64,000 nt of DNA, taken from the NCBI GenBank assembly GCA_002245135.1, contig NGBS01000889.1:1-64000 (forward strand). The letters are read 5' to 3'. This document shows positions 24,001 to 36,551 of this stretch, in pieces. A program made the position numbers and the translations under genes. Source of the DNA: Proteromonas lacertae (lineage: Eukaryota > Sar > Bigyra > Opalinata > Proteromonadidae). The notes below the pieces were generated by a model. It was not told where the DNA came from and did no database searches. It worked only from the letters and a program-made list of their open reading frames with translations. How positions within the stretch are numbered: position 1 is the stretch's first letter; the number at the start of each line of letters is the position of its first letter.

Positions 24001-27000
24001 TTTACTTGCTATATTTATAAAGATTTGAGTCATTGCAAATCCTCTTGCTGCTATTATATTTGTTAATCCAACAAATGTAAACAGTTGGTTAAAATAGTCT
24101 TGTACAGTCACTAAAGCATCATTATTATCATCTTCAATAAATGAATCCCAATAATAATGTCCAGCTACATCATTACCTAGTAAACTCACAGCTACATTAT
24201 TCATATTTATATTGAATGAATAAAACAATGGTGGTAATAAACCATGAGCAGTCATTGCAGGTATTAAATTATACTTTGCATCTCCTTCTAGCATATTAAT
24301 CAAAATAGCACCTTGTGGAGATAATCTTTTTATTGTTTGAGTTACATCAGATACATCAGTTTTACTTAAAGGAAAACGATAAACTGCTTTAAATGATCTT
24401 CCTAAATATGCATAATCATCAATAAGATGTTGAGAGAAATATGCAGAATATGTTGTATCTGTATAAAACAAATATTGATCAAATGATGATAAATCCATTA
24501 AGATAGGTATTAATGTATACTATTGAAATAATAAATAAATATATAAATATACAAAACTAGAATATGAAAGACCTGAATAATATCCATTATAATAACATTC
24601 TTCACCTTCATAATCGGTTGGGAAAAAGAATAAAAACTTCAATTCATCAGCTGCTTCCATCACAGCTCTTCTAATTTCTACTGTAAAACCACCAAATATT
24701 ACAAATATATTCTGTTCTTCTACCATTTTAATTACATTCTTTTTGGCTAATTCTGGGTCATCTTCATCATGAATAATCCATAACATCAAATACATACCAT
24801 CAACTCCACCTTCATCATCATTTTGTTTATCAATAACTGTATATATAGCAGAATAATATAATAATGCATCTCTTCTATAGGCTGGATTGTTTGGAAGTAA
24901 TAATCCTATTTTGTAAGATGGTTGTTGCATATTACCATGCATTCCAGTCATCCAATCACATTCAAAATATTTGGCTCTATTCACTTTCATTCTATAACTT
25001 TCTCCTTTCCATACATTTGATACTGTCAATTTATAATCAATAAAGCCATTTTCATTTATAACACCAAAATAAGAAGCATGTAAAAAGTCATTATCCATTG
25101 TGAATTTCAAATTACCCATTGCAGTTTCCATTGTTGTAACATACAATTGGGTTTGAATATCTTTTAAACCAAATGTCTGTGATTCAGTAATTACTTGAAG
25201 AAACCATTTTGTTGAGGCACTTACAACTAAATCTTTTAATTCTATATAATCTTCTTTATCAGCAATATAATCATAAACCTGTCTAAACTGTTTATCTAAA
25301 GGATTGTCTGTTTCAATTATTGAACTATAAACATAATGACCTTTAGCAAATGTACCATTAAAATGGGTATTTGTATTATCAAATAAATATATTGTATAAT
25401 CTTTTGACATATCTTTTGAAGAACTATATTCTTCTAATGAACCAAAGAAATTATAATAATTTCTAAACAGCGATTGTGATTGATCTCCTTCTAATAGTGC
25501 AACTATTGAACAACCATTAGGTAAACTCTTTCTTATTATGCCTAGATAAGAATACAAATCTTCATCATATGTAATTTCATCCACTTCTTGATATAATTTT
25601 ACATCAATACCAAATGCTGTTAAGATATCCTTAATAAAAGTGATCCTATCACTATATAATTTATTAGCAGTATATAAAACGACAATATCTTTGGATGTAT
25701 GATATAATAAATGCAATAATGTTGGATATACTTCTTGTCCTTGTGTAACTGATGCAGATATTATTTCTTGAACACATACATGACCTTCATTAAAACCAGT
25801 ATAAACAAATAATGCATCTAATGACTGAATAATATCTTGAATAATATCTCTCTTTTCAGGATTACATCCACCAATTATCAGATTAAACCCACGATTAAAG
25901 AACCTTATTATTAATGGAGCAGCATCATCTAAAGTTTGAGGACATTGATATAATTCAGTATACTATTTATATAAAAAATTATAATAAAAACTATAATTGT
26001 AATATACAACTGGTGTTCCTTGTATCCCTCCATTAAAATTGATTGTCTCAACATGTTCTTGTACTAACATATAATCCAAAAATCCTGAAGAATCAGTCAA
26101 ATCAAATAAACATGCAATTCCTATAAATACAGTAGATTTCATGGTTAGATTATTTGCCAATGAGAAATCTGCAACATAATACTCTTGGTTGTTTTTCTAT
26201 GTTAAAATTAATAAAAGAATAAAATATAATATATACTAGTTGATTGTATGGTTTAGCATTAATAGGAAATGGAATTTCCATAACAATCTGTAAATCATCT
26301 TCAAGAATTTTGCCAATAAACATATGACTTGATATGTAATTAGATTTATCTATTTTTACATTTTCATGTAAACCTTCATAAGTAAGACTATATATTGCAT
26401 TTCTTAATTCAGTTGAAGATGAATTTGTACTAATAGAAGCTTTTGCATTGCTAATCATATTAATACTATCATAAATGATAACAAATCCTTGATTAACAAT
26501 ATCAAATGATTTACCCTTTGATTTATCCAAGAATGCTTTAAATTCTACATATTTTGGATGTATTTTACATAAAGTATTGTATGAAGTTATTGCATAATGA
26601 CCAGTGTATTCATCACCATAATAATCATCATAATCAAATAACATTAACGGATTTTTCTCTTTATCATATTTATTAGCAGTATAATATTCATGCTACAAAT
26701 GATGGAATATCAGTATCTAATATACAAATAATAGCGATTTGATCATTAGCATTATTATCAATTACATCATCAATTTTAGCAAATGCATCAGCTGGTTTTG
26801 TATCATTATACATTATTGGTTCTACAAGTGGTGGTTTTTTAACAAATTCATACAATAATTTCAAATAATAGATTCTTTGTTCTAACAACATAGTCTTCTT
26901 GCTTGAAACAACAATATATTTCTTGAATTTATACAATATCCAATAGAATGGATATTCTAAATATTGATGAGTGATATGATTGATCTATTTATTATATTGA

Positions 27001-29875
27001 CAATAGATAGATATAAAATATACAAATAATATATTTCTATATGCAACTTCACCATACGCTTTATCCATCACTAATAACAATTTATCCCATTTATCTAAAT
27101 ATGGTGATAATAAATCCTGTTCAGCACTTGAGGAAGTTCCAAAGAAACATAACAAATGTGAATTATCAGCATAACGTGATGCTTTTTCAATTAAATTCTC
27201 AATATTATCATCATAACCTGTTGCTTCGATTATCACATTATATCCATTAATGCCTCCATTTTCATTGATTATATCTGCTGTTAATAATAAGGAATCTAAT
27301 TTCTGCATTCCAGCTTTAGTAGTATGATCAAATAGACTAGCAACAATATAATAATTTTGTAACTGTTTTCCTTTAACACTATCAGTAGACTTCCATGAGC
27401 AAGTATAAGCTTTATTTTTATAAACAGGGGTTGTTCTAACAATTATATCGTCATGAACTACAATAAAACTATCAGTATCATTAAACTGTATCAATCTTAC
27501 AATACCTTCACCATATCCACTAAAATATACGTTATAAGGTCCAGCTGCTGGATCATTAATCTGTAAATTGTATAAATACTCTTTGTAATGAGATGGATCT
27601 ATCGAACCACTCAACTCCATTGTTTGCTTAATTAATTGAAATAAATTATAAAATACTCCAACTTTATTTGTTAGAGGATAAGGTTCATTCAAATTTGATT
27701 CTAATGATTGTTTAAATTGTTTAAGAACTGATGAAGGTTCTGGATATTTATCATAAAAATGAGTTGCAAAAGTAACATTTGCAGCATATTTAATATCCAT
27801 TGATCTAATCATAAGTTCATTCAAATTGAATGATATAACATGAAAATCATTCTCATGTGTAAGGTTATGTCTTTGCAATGCTTGTAAAACTGGTATTTGA
27901 TATAAATCTTCAGCGGTTATTACTATTACACCTCCACTAGATGGAGTAATATTAAATACATCAATAGTAATATTCTGCATAAAATGATCTAAATAATCAT
28001 CATCAGTGGATATAAAATCTCTATAAATTAAATTGGAAGTATCATATCCAAACGCCATTAATCTTTCAATTAATAATTCTCTTGTATAATACCCATATTT
28101 ATACTTACTACCTAAAATCAATACTCTATCAAAACCTAAACTATTAATATATCTTACTGTTGGAATAATATAATTCAAATTAGTTGGTTTTCCCTATTAT
28201 CAATATATAATTATAATAATAATACATATATTACATTCCCTTGACAATCATCTCCTTCTACTGTTCCCATAAAGAAGAAAATGATATTATCATTACTTAT
28301 TTCTTTACTAATTTCCATTCTTTGTTCAGATGAACAAGATAAGAATATTGTATTGATTTGATATTGTTCACTTTTATCATTTATTGCTTCTATTGTTTCA
28401 GTTATATTTTCTGGATTTAACTCTATTATATAAGGCTGTATTGGTATTTTCATTATTCCACTCTATTTATATTAATAATAATAATAATAATAATAATATA
28501 CAGAAACATCATTATAATAATCACACATAAATATCAGAAAACTGGTCAATAATCTTTCTTCTTCATACAAATAACCATTGGTCAATGAATGTACAAAACC
28601 AATAGTAATAGAATTAATATTAACAACTCCAGTTTCAGACTTCAGAAAATTACAAGTCCATTCCTTCTTATCACTAATAATTTGAGATGGTTCAAAGTGT
28701 ATTGTCAATGGTAAAGTATATTTTAATTTCAATTTACCATCATTTTGTATTTCATATATATATTGAGTATGACTAATGTAATTATTACTCACTAACTCTA
28801 TTTCACCTCCTCCATATCCTGTTGGATTGTTATAAACTATGTTGAAAAATGAATCAGTATTTTCTAATGATGATTGAGTCATTGCTTGTGCAATTAATTG
28901 AATATTTCCCATTCTATTCAATAATAATATGCATTATAATATAATAAAATATACATATAAAGAGCTTCATAATCTGATTCAATATTTACTGTAGTTTTAT
29001 AATTATCTATGTATAATTTAGTGTAATTGTTTATCATTGTTTCATCATATCCTCTAAATATTAAATTACCTTCATTATTTGCAACATATAAACCACCTAA
29101 ATCTTTGATTTTCTCAATTGTTAATCCACCTTCTAAATATATTAACTTTGGAACATTTTTATTGTTAGTTTTTAACCCACTTATTTCATCTAATACATAC
29201 TTGATTGTTGTATCATCATCAATTGTTGTGAATATGGCAGCTTTTAAATTTGTATCTGAAATATTCTTTACATAATCTGTGATTTTATTACTCAAATCAT
29301 CATCATCATATAACATATTATAAGCATCTAATCCATAAAATTTACCAGCTGCCTTTAATCTAACAGCATAAAACTCATCTAATCCCTTATATTTATTATT
29401 ACCTAAAAAACCAATAACATCCACTTGATTAGATAATATATACATAACTAAAATAAAATATAATAAATAGATATATACATGAATGTATTTGAGGTATTAT
29501 ACTTGTGCCCATAATAAAGTGTTTTTCACATAAACCGATTGAATAGGTATTTAAACACCACATGTAGGACGAATTATTAACAAGAAATTCACGAGTATAA
29601 TTCAACACATAATTATCACAAAATCCAAATATAAGAGGAGTATTTGCCTTAAATGTGTCTCTGAAGCAAGTCTTAATAGCCTCTTCAGCGTCTGCGTCAG
29701 TAGCTTTATATTTACACTCCAGAACATCTACATCAGCTATTTCTGAAGTCTGATTTTTTAAATACAGATCTATCAGACTATATTTATTATGATCATCTGT
29801 AATTCCATCTCTTCCTAAAAATCCTATATTTATAGAAGCAACTAAAGGCCATATCATAAAATAAATTAAAAACAT
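18043..29875 (-). CDS. Giant class C GPCR with nine tandem Venus-flytrap modules
   Basis: Start at 29875 encodes a signal peptide (MFLIYFMIWPLVAS). About ten exons, the last 2,151 codons long, give roughly 3,800 residues. Nine consecutive periplasmic-binding-protein type 1 modules can be followed, starting near 29840, 28615, 27350, 26150, 24925, 23730, 22580, 21420 and 20245. They resemble the bacterial urea/amide-binding protein UrtA: FFFPTDYEGEECYYNGYYSG, NDVAGHYYWDSF and the EVGSGVLTLTDSHYIT-type ends. Linkers mostly carry an aromatic-x-Cys-x-aromatic motif. One seven-helix class C (GABA-B-like) domain follows (about 19090-18290) with a 100-residue cytosolic tail. Ordinary class C receptors have one such module. 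Introns were checked and restore frame, except for a one-base +1 break near 26691. Two adjacent genes are possible, but no second signal peptide or internal stop-start gap is seen. Confidence 0.85.
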
Positions 29876-29990
29876 CTTTATAACGACATGAAACGCATAA
29901 ATTTTTTATTTTTCTTTTTTCATAAAGAAAACAGACAAAACAAATGCAATAATAAAAAAACAAATTTATTTTCTTCATTTTTTAATTTAG

Positions 29991-31603
29991 TTACTGAATG
30001 AAACAACTGTTTTGATTCTCTGGATTGTGTCTGCCTGATACTGTTACTGGAGCAGCATTAATACCTCTTCTGTTTAATAAACATCTGAACCACATTAATC
30101 TCAATTTAGCAGATTCAATATCTTTTAAATCTTCATCTTTTGACCACATTCTTTCACCTGCAGCTGCTGCTCTTGGCCATACAGTATTGAACCAATCAGA
30201 AACATCTACAGTTTCAGCCCACATGCATACTTCACCACCTAAAATATTTTCTTTGTATTGTCCATCAATACCTTCATCTAATTTATTGTTATAGAATGTT
30301 TCCCATTTAGTATCAAGATAATCTAAATACCACATTCTATAATTAGATAAGATTCCTCTATATCCAGATTCTACAACTTTCTTTAAGTTCTCTTTATTCA
30401 ACCAAATATGAATAATTGTTCTCTTATCTAATTTAGTACCAAAAGCATTCCACACTTCTTCCCAATTCACTGGATTACGATTTTGATTTAAAACTATTTG
30501 ACCAGCTTTGTTTACAATATAATGATAACCTTCTAAATTATTCATTCCATGTTCTTTTAACCAGTTAGCAATTCTTTCAACTTTGCTCCAACAAGCTGTA
30601 TCTACTTCATCACCACCTAAATGGAAGAAATTATCTGGGAATAAACCAGCAGCATGTTTTCTTCCAGTCATTTCACTAAACATACTATCTAAGAATTCAT
30701 AAGTTTCATTCTTTGATAAATCTAATGGATTTGGACAATCTTCAGATGGACATATTTCTGGAATACCTTTACACCAACTAGTACTATGACCAGGAACATC
30801 AAATTCTGGCATTACTCTTACACCTCTCTTTCTAGCATATTCTACTATTTCTTTTACATCAGCTTGTGTGTATTTTTCATATTCAGTATAAGCACCTTTC
30901 CAGAAATTTGGATAGTTCTTGGATTGAATTGGTTGACTTTGATCATCACTGATATGCCAATGTAATACATTGAACTTAGAGAATGTTAATGAATCAATAA
31001 TCTTTCTAATGCTTTTTGTTGATAAATAATGACGAGATGTATCCATTAAAATACCACGATGAGAATAACTTGGAGCATCTTCAATCTTATATGGAGCTTT
31101 TTTGATAAGGTATGTTCTTTCTGAATAATCATAAACAACAATTTGTGATAGTGTCTCTAAACCATGATAAGCACCATAAACAGTTTTTGCTTTAATAGTA
31201 GCAGCATTTCCGTCAGCTGGGATGGTCAATTCGTAAGATTCATCTACACCAATTTGTAATTCAGCATCAAGGTCTTCAACACTGATATCTACTCCAGCTA
31301 AATATACTCCATTCTTTGTTTTTGGAGCTGTATGTGGGAATATTAAATTGTAATATCTATAAAAACATATAACCTAGAATTAAAATACCTTACTACAGCA
31401 TCTGTTAAATCTTGATGGGGAGTGATTATGTTGAATTTAAAACTGTCACGATTCACTAAAATAGTCTTATCACCAGTTGTTAATGATTTAGGTTGTGGCC
31501 AAATATGGACATCAAGCTCGGATGCTGGATATCTTGGATCTTTAAGTTGGCCTGCAAGTGTTGTAGCTAAGAACAATAATGTTAAAGCAAGAGTAGCTTT
31601 CAT
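29991..31603 (-). CDS. Beta-hexosaminidase (GH20), minus-strand paralogue
   Basis: Exons 31389-31603 and 29991-31356 join to 526 residues. A signal peptide (MKATLALTLLFLATTLAG) precedes the GH20 N-terminal alpha/beta domain (VHIWPQPK) and the catalytic TIM barrel. The catalytic Asp-Glu pair is in HLGGDEVDTACW, and HRGILMDTSRHY and LHWHISDDQS are typical of the family. The enzyme removes terminal GlcNAc/GalNAc from glycans in lysosomes or outside the cell. An in-frame ATG lies six codons further upstream; the chosen start gives the better signal peptide. The length is normal for the family. It is head-to-head with a paralogue at 31777. Confidence 0.95.
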
Positions 31604-31776
31604 TTTAGAAAAATGGAACACAATTCAAATGATGTTTAGTTAAAAAACAGTCATTGATAATCAAGAAATTCTAGATGAATAGTTATTTTGAGTATTTGAT
31701 TATCAAAGCCATTTTAATAACTGAACTAAACATATAATAACTTAACATTTCTTTATTGGTGTTCCATTTCTTAAAT
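31604..31776. promoter_or_regulatory. Shared divergent promoter with two TTGATWATCAA palindromes
   Basis: The 173-bp spacer between the two hexosaminidase starts contains TTGATAATCAA (31654-31664) and TTGATTATCAA (31696-31706), two copies of an 11-bp palindrome. A third perfect copy lies 63 bp upstream of the PA14-protein start. These are candidate binding sites for a regulator of secretory genes. Confidence 0.4.
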
Positions 31777-33381
31777 ATGAATAAAGCAATTGTTGCTCTT
31801 TTCTGCATCTTGTCAATTTGCAGTGCTAAGAGTATATAGTTTTCTAATTTATCATTAGATTTAAAATATCCTGCGTCTGATCTTGATGTTCACATTTGGC
31901 CTCAACCAAAACAGATATCAACAGGTGAAACAACATTAGTCGTCGATAAAAACTCATTCAAATTTGAAGCTCTCACTAAGTCAGCTGATTTAGAAAAAGC
32001 TTTCGAAAGATATCAATATATCATATTTGATCATCAAGTTCCAGATGTAAACAGAAGAGCAGCTGTAGTACTCGACAAAATCACCGTAACTGTTGATGAT
32101 CTTAAAGCTGAATTACAATTAGGTTTTGATGAGTCTTACAACTTAACAATCCCAAATGATGGTAGTGCTGGTAGTATTCATGCTAAAACTGTCTATGGTG
32201 CTTACCGTGCTATTGAAACATTCTCACAAATGGTAGTCTATTCCTTCAACGATGAAAAATACATCATTAAAGCTGCTCCATACCATATCTATGATGAACC
32301 AACCTTCAAACATCGAGGTATTTTATTAGATACAGCTCGTCACTTTGAATCAGTTCCAACCATTAAGAAATTCTTAGATGCTATGTCCTATGCTAAATTA
32401 AACGTATTACATTGGCATATTGTTGATGATGAAGCTTGTCCAATTGAATCAGAAGTATATCCAACCTATTTCTATGGTGCTTACACTGAATATGAAAGAT
32501 ACTCAACTTGGGATGTTAAAGAAATAGTAGAATATGCAAGATTAAGAGGTATTAGAGTTATTCCAGAATTTGATGTTCCTGGTCATGCTAGATCATGGTG
32601 TAAAGGTTTACCTGATATTTGTCCATCCACTGAATGTTTAACTCCATTAGATGTATCAAAGAATGAAACATTTGAATTCTTACAAAAGTTCTTCGGTGAA
32701 TTTACAGGTGGTGTAAGACGTTCTGGTTTATTCCCAGATGATTTCTTCCATTTAGGTGGTGATGAAGTAGATACAGGATGTTGGAGCAAAGTTGAAAGAA
32801 TTGCTAACTGGATTAAACAACAAGGTTGGAGTAATGATGATGCTTATCATTATTTCGTTAATAAAGCTGCTAATATTGTAATGGATCAAGGTAGAAATCC
32901 AGTAAATTGGGATGATGTATGGGAAACATTTGGTACTAAATTAGATAAGAGAACAGTCATTCAAGTATGGTTAAATCATAAGAATGTTGGTGCTGTTGCT
33001 AATAATGGTTATAAAGTGATTGTAAGTAACAACGATGTATGGTATTTAGATCATGAAGCTACAACATGGGAATCTGTTTATCAAAATGATTTATATCAAG
33101 GTGTTAATAAAGAAAACTACCAAAATGTATTAGGTGGTGAAGTTGCTATGTGGAGTGAAAGAATTGATATTTCTGATTTATTCAGCACTGTTTGGCCAAG
33201 AACTGCTGCTGCTGCTGAAAGAATGTGGTCAAAACCAGAAGATTTAACTAACATTGACTCTGCAAAGAATAGATTATTATGGTTCAGATGTTTATTAGAT
33301 AGAAGAGAGATTAATGCTGCTCCAGTTGAAAAAGGTGGAAGACCAGCACCACCAGAACCAGGTAGTTGTTTCGCTCAATAA
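31777..33381 (+). CDS. Beta-hexosaminidase (GH20), plus-strand paralogue
   Basis: Exons 31777-31831 and 31859-33381 (27-nt intron) give 525 residues. It has a signal peptide (MNKAIVALFCILSICSA), the N-terminal GH20 domain (VHIWPQPKQ) and the barrel with HRGILLDTARHF, LHWHIVDDEA and the catalytic pair in HLGGDEVDTGCW. The paralogue at 29991 has the same domains and its own intron further downstream, so intron positions have changed since duplication. Both should be lysosomal or secreted exo-hexosaminidases; a division of labour between GlcNAc and GalNAc substrates is possible but not visible here. Confidence 0.95.
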
Positions 33382-33499
33382 ATAACTAATTTGTTTTTAT
33401 ATTATTTTCATTCTTTTTGTTGTAGAAAACAAATAAAAAATATGATGGTTTATCGAAAATATTTTGCATAACCCAGATATTTGAATTTGAAAATTAAAA

Positions 33500-36417
33500 A
33501 TGTCTGTACATGAAGAATTAGATGTTTCTCAAACTGAAACTAGTTTCGATGAAAGTTCTTCATTATCATCAATAGATACACCATCAAGACCGCTCTCTAC
33601 TTTTTCAAATGATCCACAAAAAGAGAATGGACTTGAAGATCGAGATAAACAATTCAAAAAATCAATAAACAAGCTAAATAAAATATATAAAACTACAGAA
33701 TTCTCTGTTGGCAAGATGCTTGATGTATTTATTGCTATTTAGTGTTATAATGTTAGGCACTTAAAAGATCAGAAAGAGAGAAAATATCTTTAGAGAAGAA
33801 TCATGAATATCATCAGAAAATATTAGAATCAGTTGAAAAACTCAATACTAACTTAGTAAATAATCTTACTAAACCAATAGAAAAGACTCAAATAATGCAT
33901 GTATCACAACCATATGAAGAAACAAAGAAGAAACATTCAAATGCTGATTATACTTATGAATCTGCAACTCAAACAACACCAGAGAAAAATAATACAATAA
34001 CTCAAACATCTTCAATATCCTCAGCATCTATATCAAGTAAAAAATCATCTCCAGCACAGTCAGTAAAATCTGCTGACGTAAATACTACACCTCCTTTGAT
34101 GTTAGATAATAAGGCTAATAATTCTGATCCTTATTATCATATTATATCACCAAATCCATTAACTAAGAGCCAATTACTAACAGTTCCTGTAAATAATATA
34201 AATAATAATAATCAACAATTAAAACAACAACAACAACAACAACAACAACAATTGTCAAATCAAGAACAATATTCACAGCCTTTACCACTACAACAACAAC
34301 ATTTATCACAATCACAACAACAACAACAACAACAACAGCCATCAATGCAACAGCAAATGGATAATTCAATACCTCAGCCAATATTAAACCAAACACCACC
34401 ACCACCACAAACATCTCCTATATATTCACAACCACATCTACCTCAATCACAACCTCAATATATATCACCTAATCAACAACAACAACAACAACAACCATTA
34501 TATCCACCAAATTATTACTATTATAATCCTTCACCACCTCCACCATCATTATATAATAATAATAATCATTCTAATACTCCTTTATATGATAATGATAATC
34601 TTCAATTCTCTAGTATTCCACCTAATTCACAGCACTTCATATCATCCAATCAAAAATCACAATCAAATCCAATTAATAACAATAACAACAATAAGCAATA
34701 TAGAACTCCATCTCCAATACCAATATATCCTAATAATATAGTTTCTAATGCTAATACACCACCATCAATAGAATCTCCAATACAGCAACCACAACAATCA
34801 CAATCACAATCACAACAGAATATTGAAGAAGTAATGGAATCATTATTGCAATCACTTAAAGGAAATAAACTATCAACACAACAATATTCATATAAACGAT
34901 ATAATACTAGCAACAGTGGTAATAATGATAGTAGGAAAAGCAGTAGCCATAGTAGTAATAACAATAGTGACAATGATGAGAACAATATAAACATCAATAA
35001 TACTACAGATAGTCATCATTATTATAATAAACCTCAATTAGAAAAGAGTATAAGTAGTTCATTTGATAATATATACAAAACAAAACTAACTGAATTTAAA
35101 CAGACATTAGATAATGAAAAGAATACTGCATTGGATGAAATACTTAATGAAATACACAACCTACCATTAGCACCTTATAAACCATCAGATAATAATAGCA
35201 ATAATGATAATACACAAGATACTCATAAAGATTCTACACTACAGGAAATATTAAAAAAGAAAAAAAAAGAAGAACAACAACAAGATGTTATAAGTAATAA
35301 TAAACAAAAAGAGATATTATTAAAAAATAAAGAAAAAATAATTAAAGAAATATATGAAGAAAATGAAAAAGACTTTGATAATATGTATCATAGTATATCA
35401 TCTCAACTATTAGATGGAATTGATAGAAATATTGATAAAGTGAGGGAAGAAATGAAATCAACACATTTATATAATATAGAAAAACTAACACGAGAATTGG
35501 TAAAAGAAAAAGAAATAAAATGTAAAGAAGAAAAAGAAAAATTAGAAAAATATTATGAAATGGAATTAAACAAACATTTAAGTGAAATAGAAAAATCATA
35601 TGATAAAGAAATAAATGATAGTTTAGAGCAAATAAGGAAGAAATATGAATGTGATTTAGCAAGAGAAGAAGGTAAAATAAGAGATGAAATAAAGCAGAAA
35701 CAATTAAAAGTAGAAGCAAATCTAAGAGAAGAATTAGAATGTAATTATGTAAATGATAGAAGAAATATAATAATGAGAATTGAAAAAGAATCACAGAACG
35801 AACTATGGGAATTAAGAGAAGAATTAAAAAGGAAATATGATTTAGAATATGAAGAAGAGAAAGATAAAATCAACAAAGAAAATATAACTATAATAAATCA
35901 AGAAAAAATGAAATATGAAGAAGAAATATCATTGAAGTTAAGAAGTGAGAAAGAAAGGCTATTAATTGAAAGAGAGAATATATTAAATGAATACAAAGAA
36001 AGTTTATCAATAGAATTGGATAATGAAATCAATAAAATGATTGAAGAAGAAAAGAATAATGAAATTGAATATAAAAACCAAATAAATATAACATTCAATA
36101 AACATCGAAGTGAAATAATGAAATATTTAAAGAGCATTCAAAACATTCAAGTGGATAATGAAAATGAAAATGAAAACATTGAGAATCGCTATAAAGAAAT
36201 GAAAGTAGAAGATATAATAGAGATTATAAAACAAATGACAATAAATTATCATAAATTAGAGAATAAATATTTAATGCTAGTAGATAAATTAGGTAAGATT
36301 ACTAAAGAGAAATTATTGAATTGCAAACTGAACTTAAAGAATTGTGAGAGTTGTAAGAGATTAACAATATTGAATAAACATTTAATAGAGAAAATTAATA
36401 CATATGAGAAATCATAA
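33500..36417 (+). CDS. Poly-Q coiled-coil protein
   Basis: Exons 33500-33724 and 33757-36417 give 961 residues. A Ser-rich N-terminus is followed by a Gln/Asn/Pro-rich disordered region (about 34200-35000) with several runs of 8-9 Gln. The C-terminal half (about 35040-36300) is an almost continuous Glu/Lys/Leu coiled coil. It ends with a small Cys motif (CKLNLKNCESCKRL). No enzyme domain is seen. A cytoskeletal, centrosomal or scaffold role fits the architecture but is not proven. Confidence 0.78.
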
Positions 36418-36551
36418 TATTTAATTAAATTATTTGTTAGTAACTGTTGCTTAAAAAAGAAATAAAATTAAAAAATGCAAAATAAATTATCAAACTAAGT
36501 TTGTCAGTTTTTTTATTCGTTTTTAAAGTTTTAGAGGGATTAAAGCAATAA

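Noticed and set aside
18043-24498. Separate receptor gene starting at the long last exon
   Set aside because: The exon starts in the middle of a binding module, and a 33-nt GT-AG intron joins it in frame to the upstream module half.
34163-34414. Valine-rich reading frame on the minus strand
   Set aside because: It is the complement of the poly-Gln tract of the coiled-coil gene.
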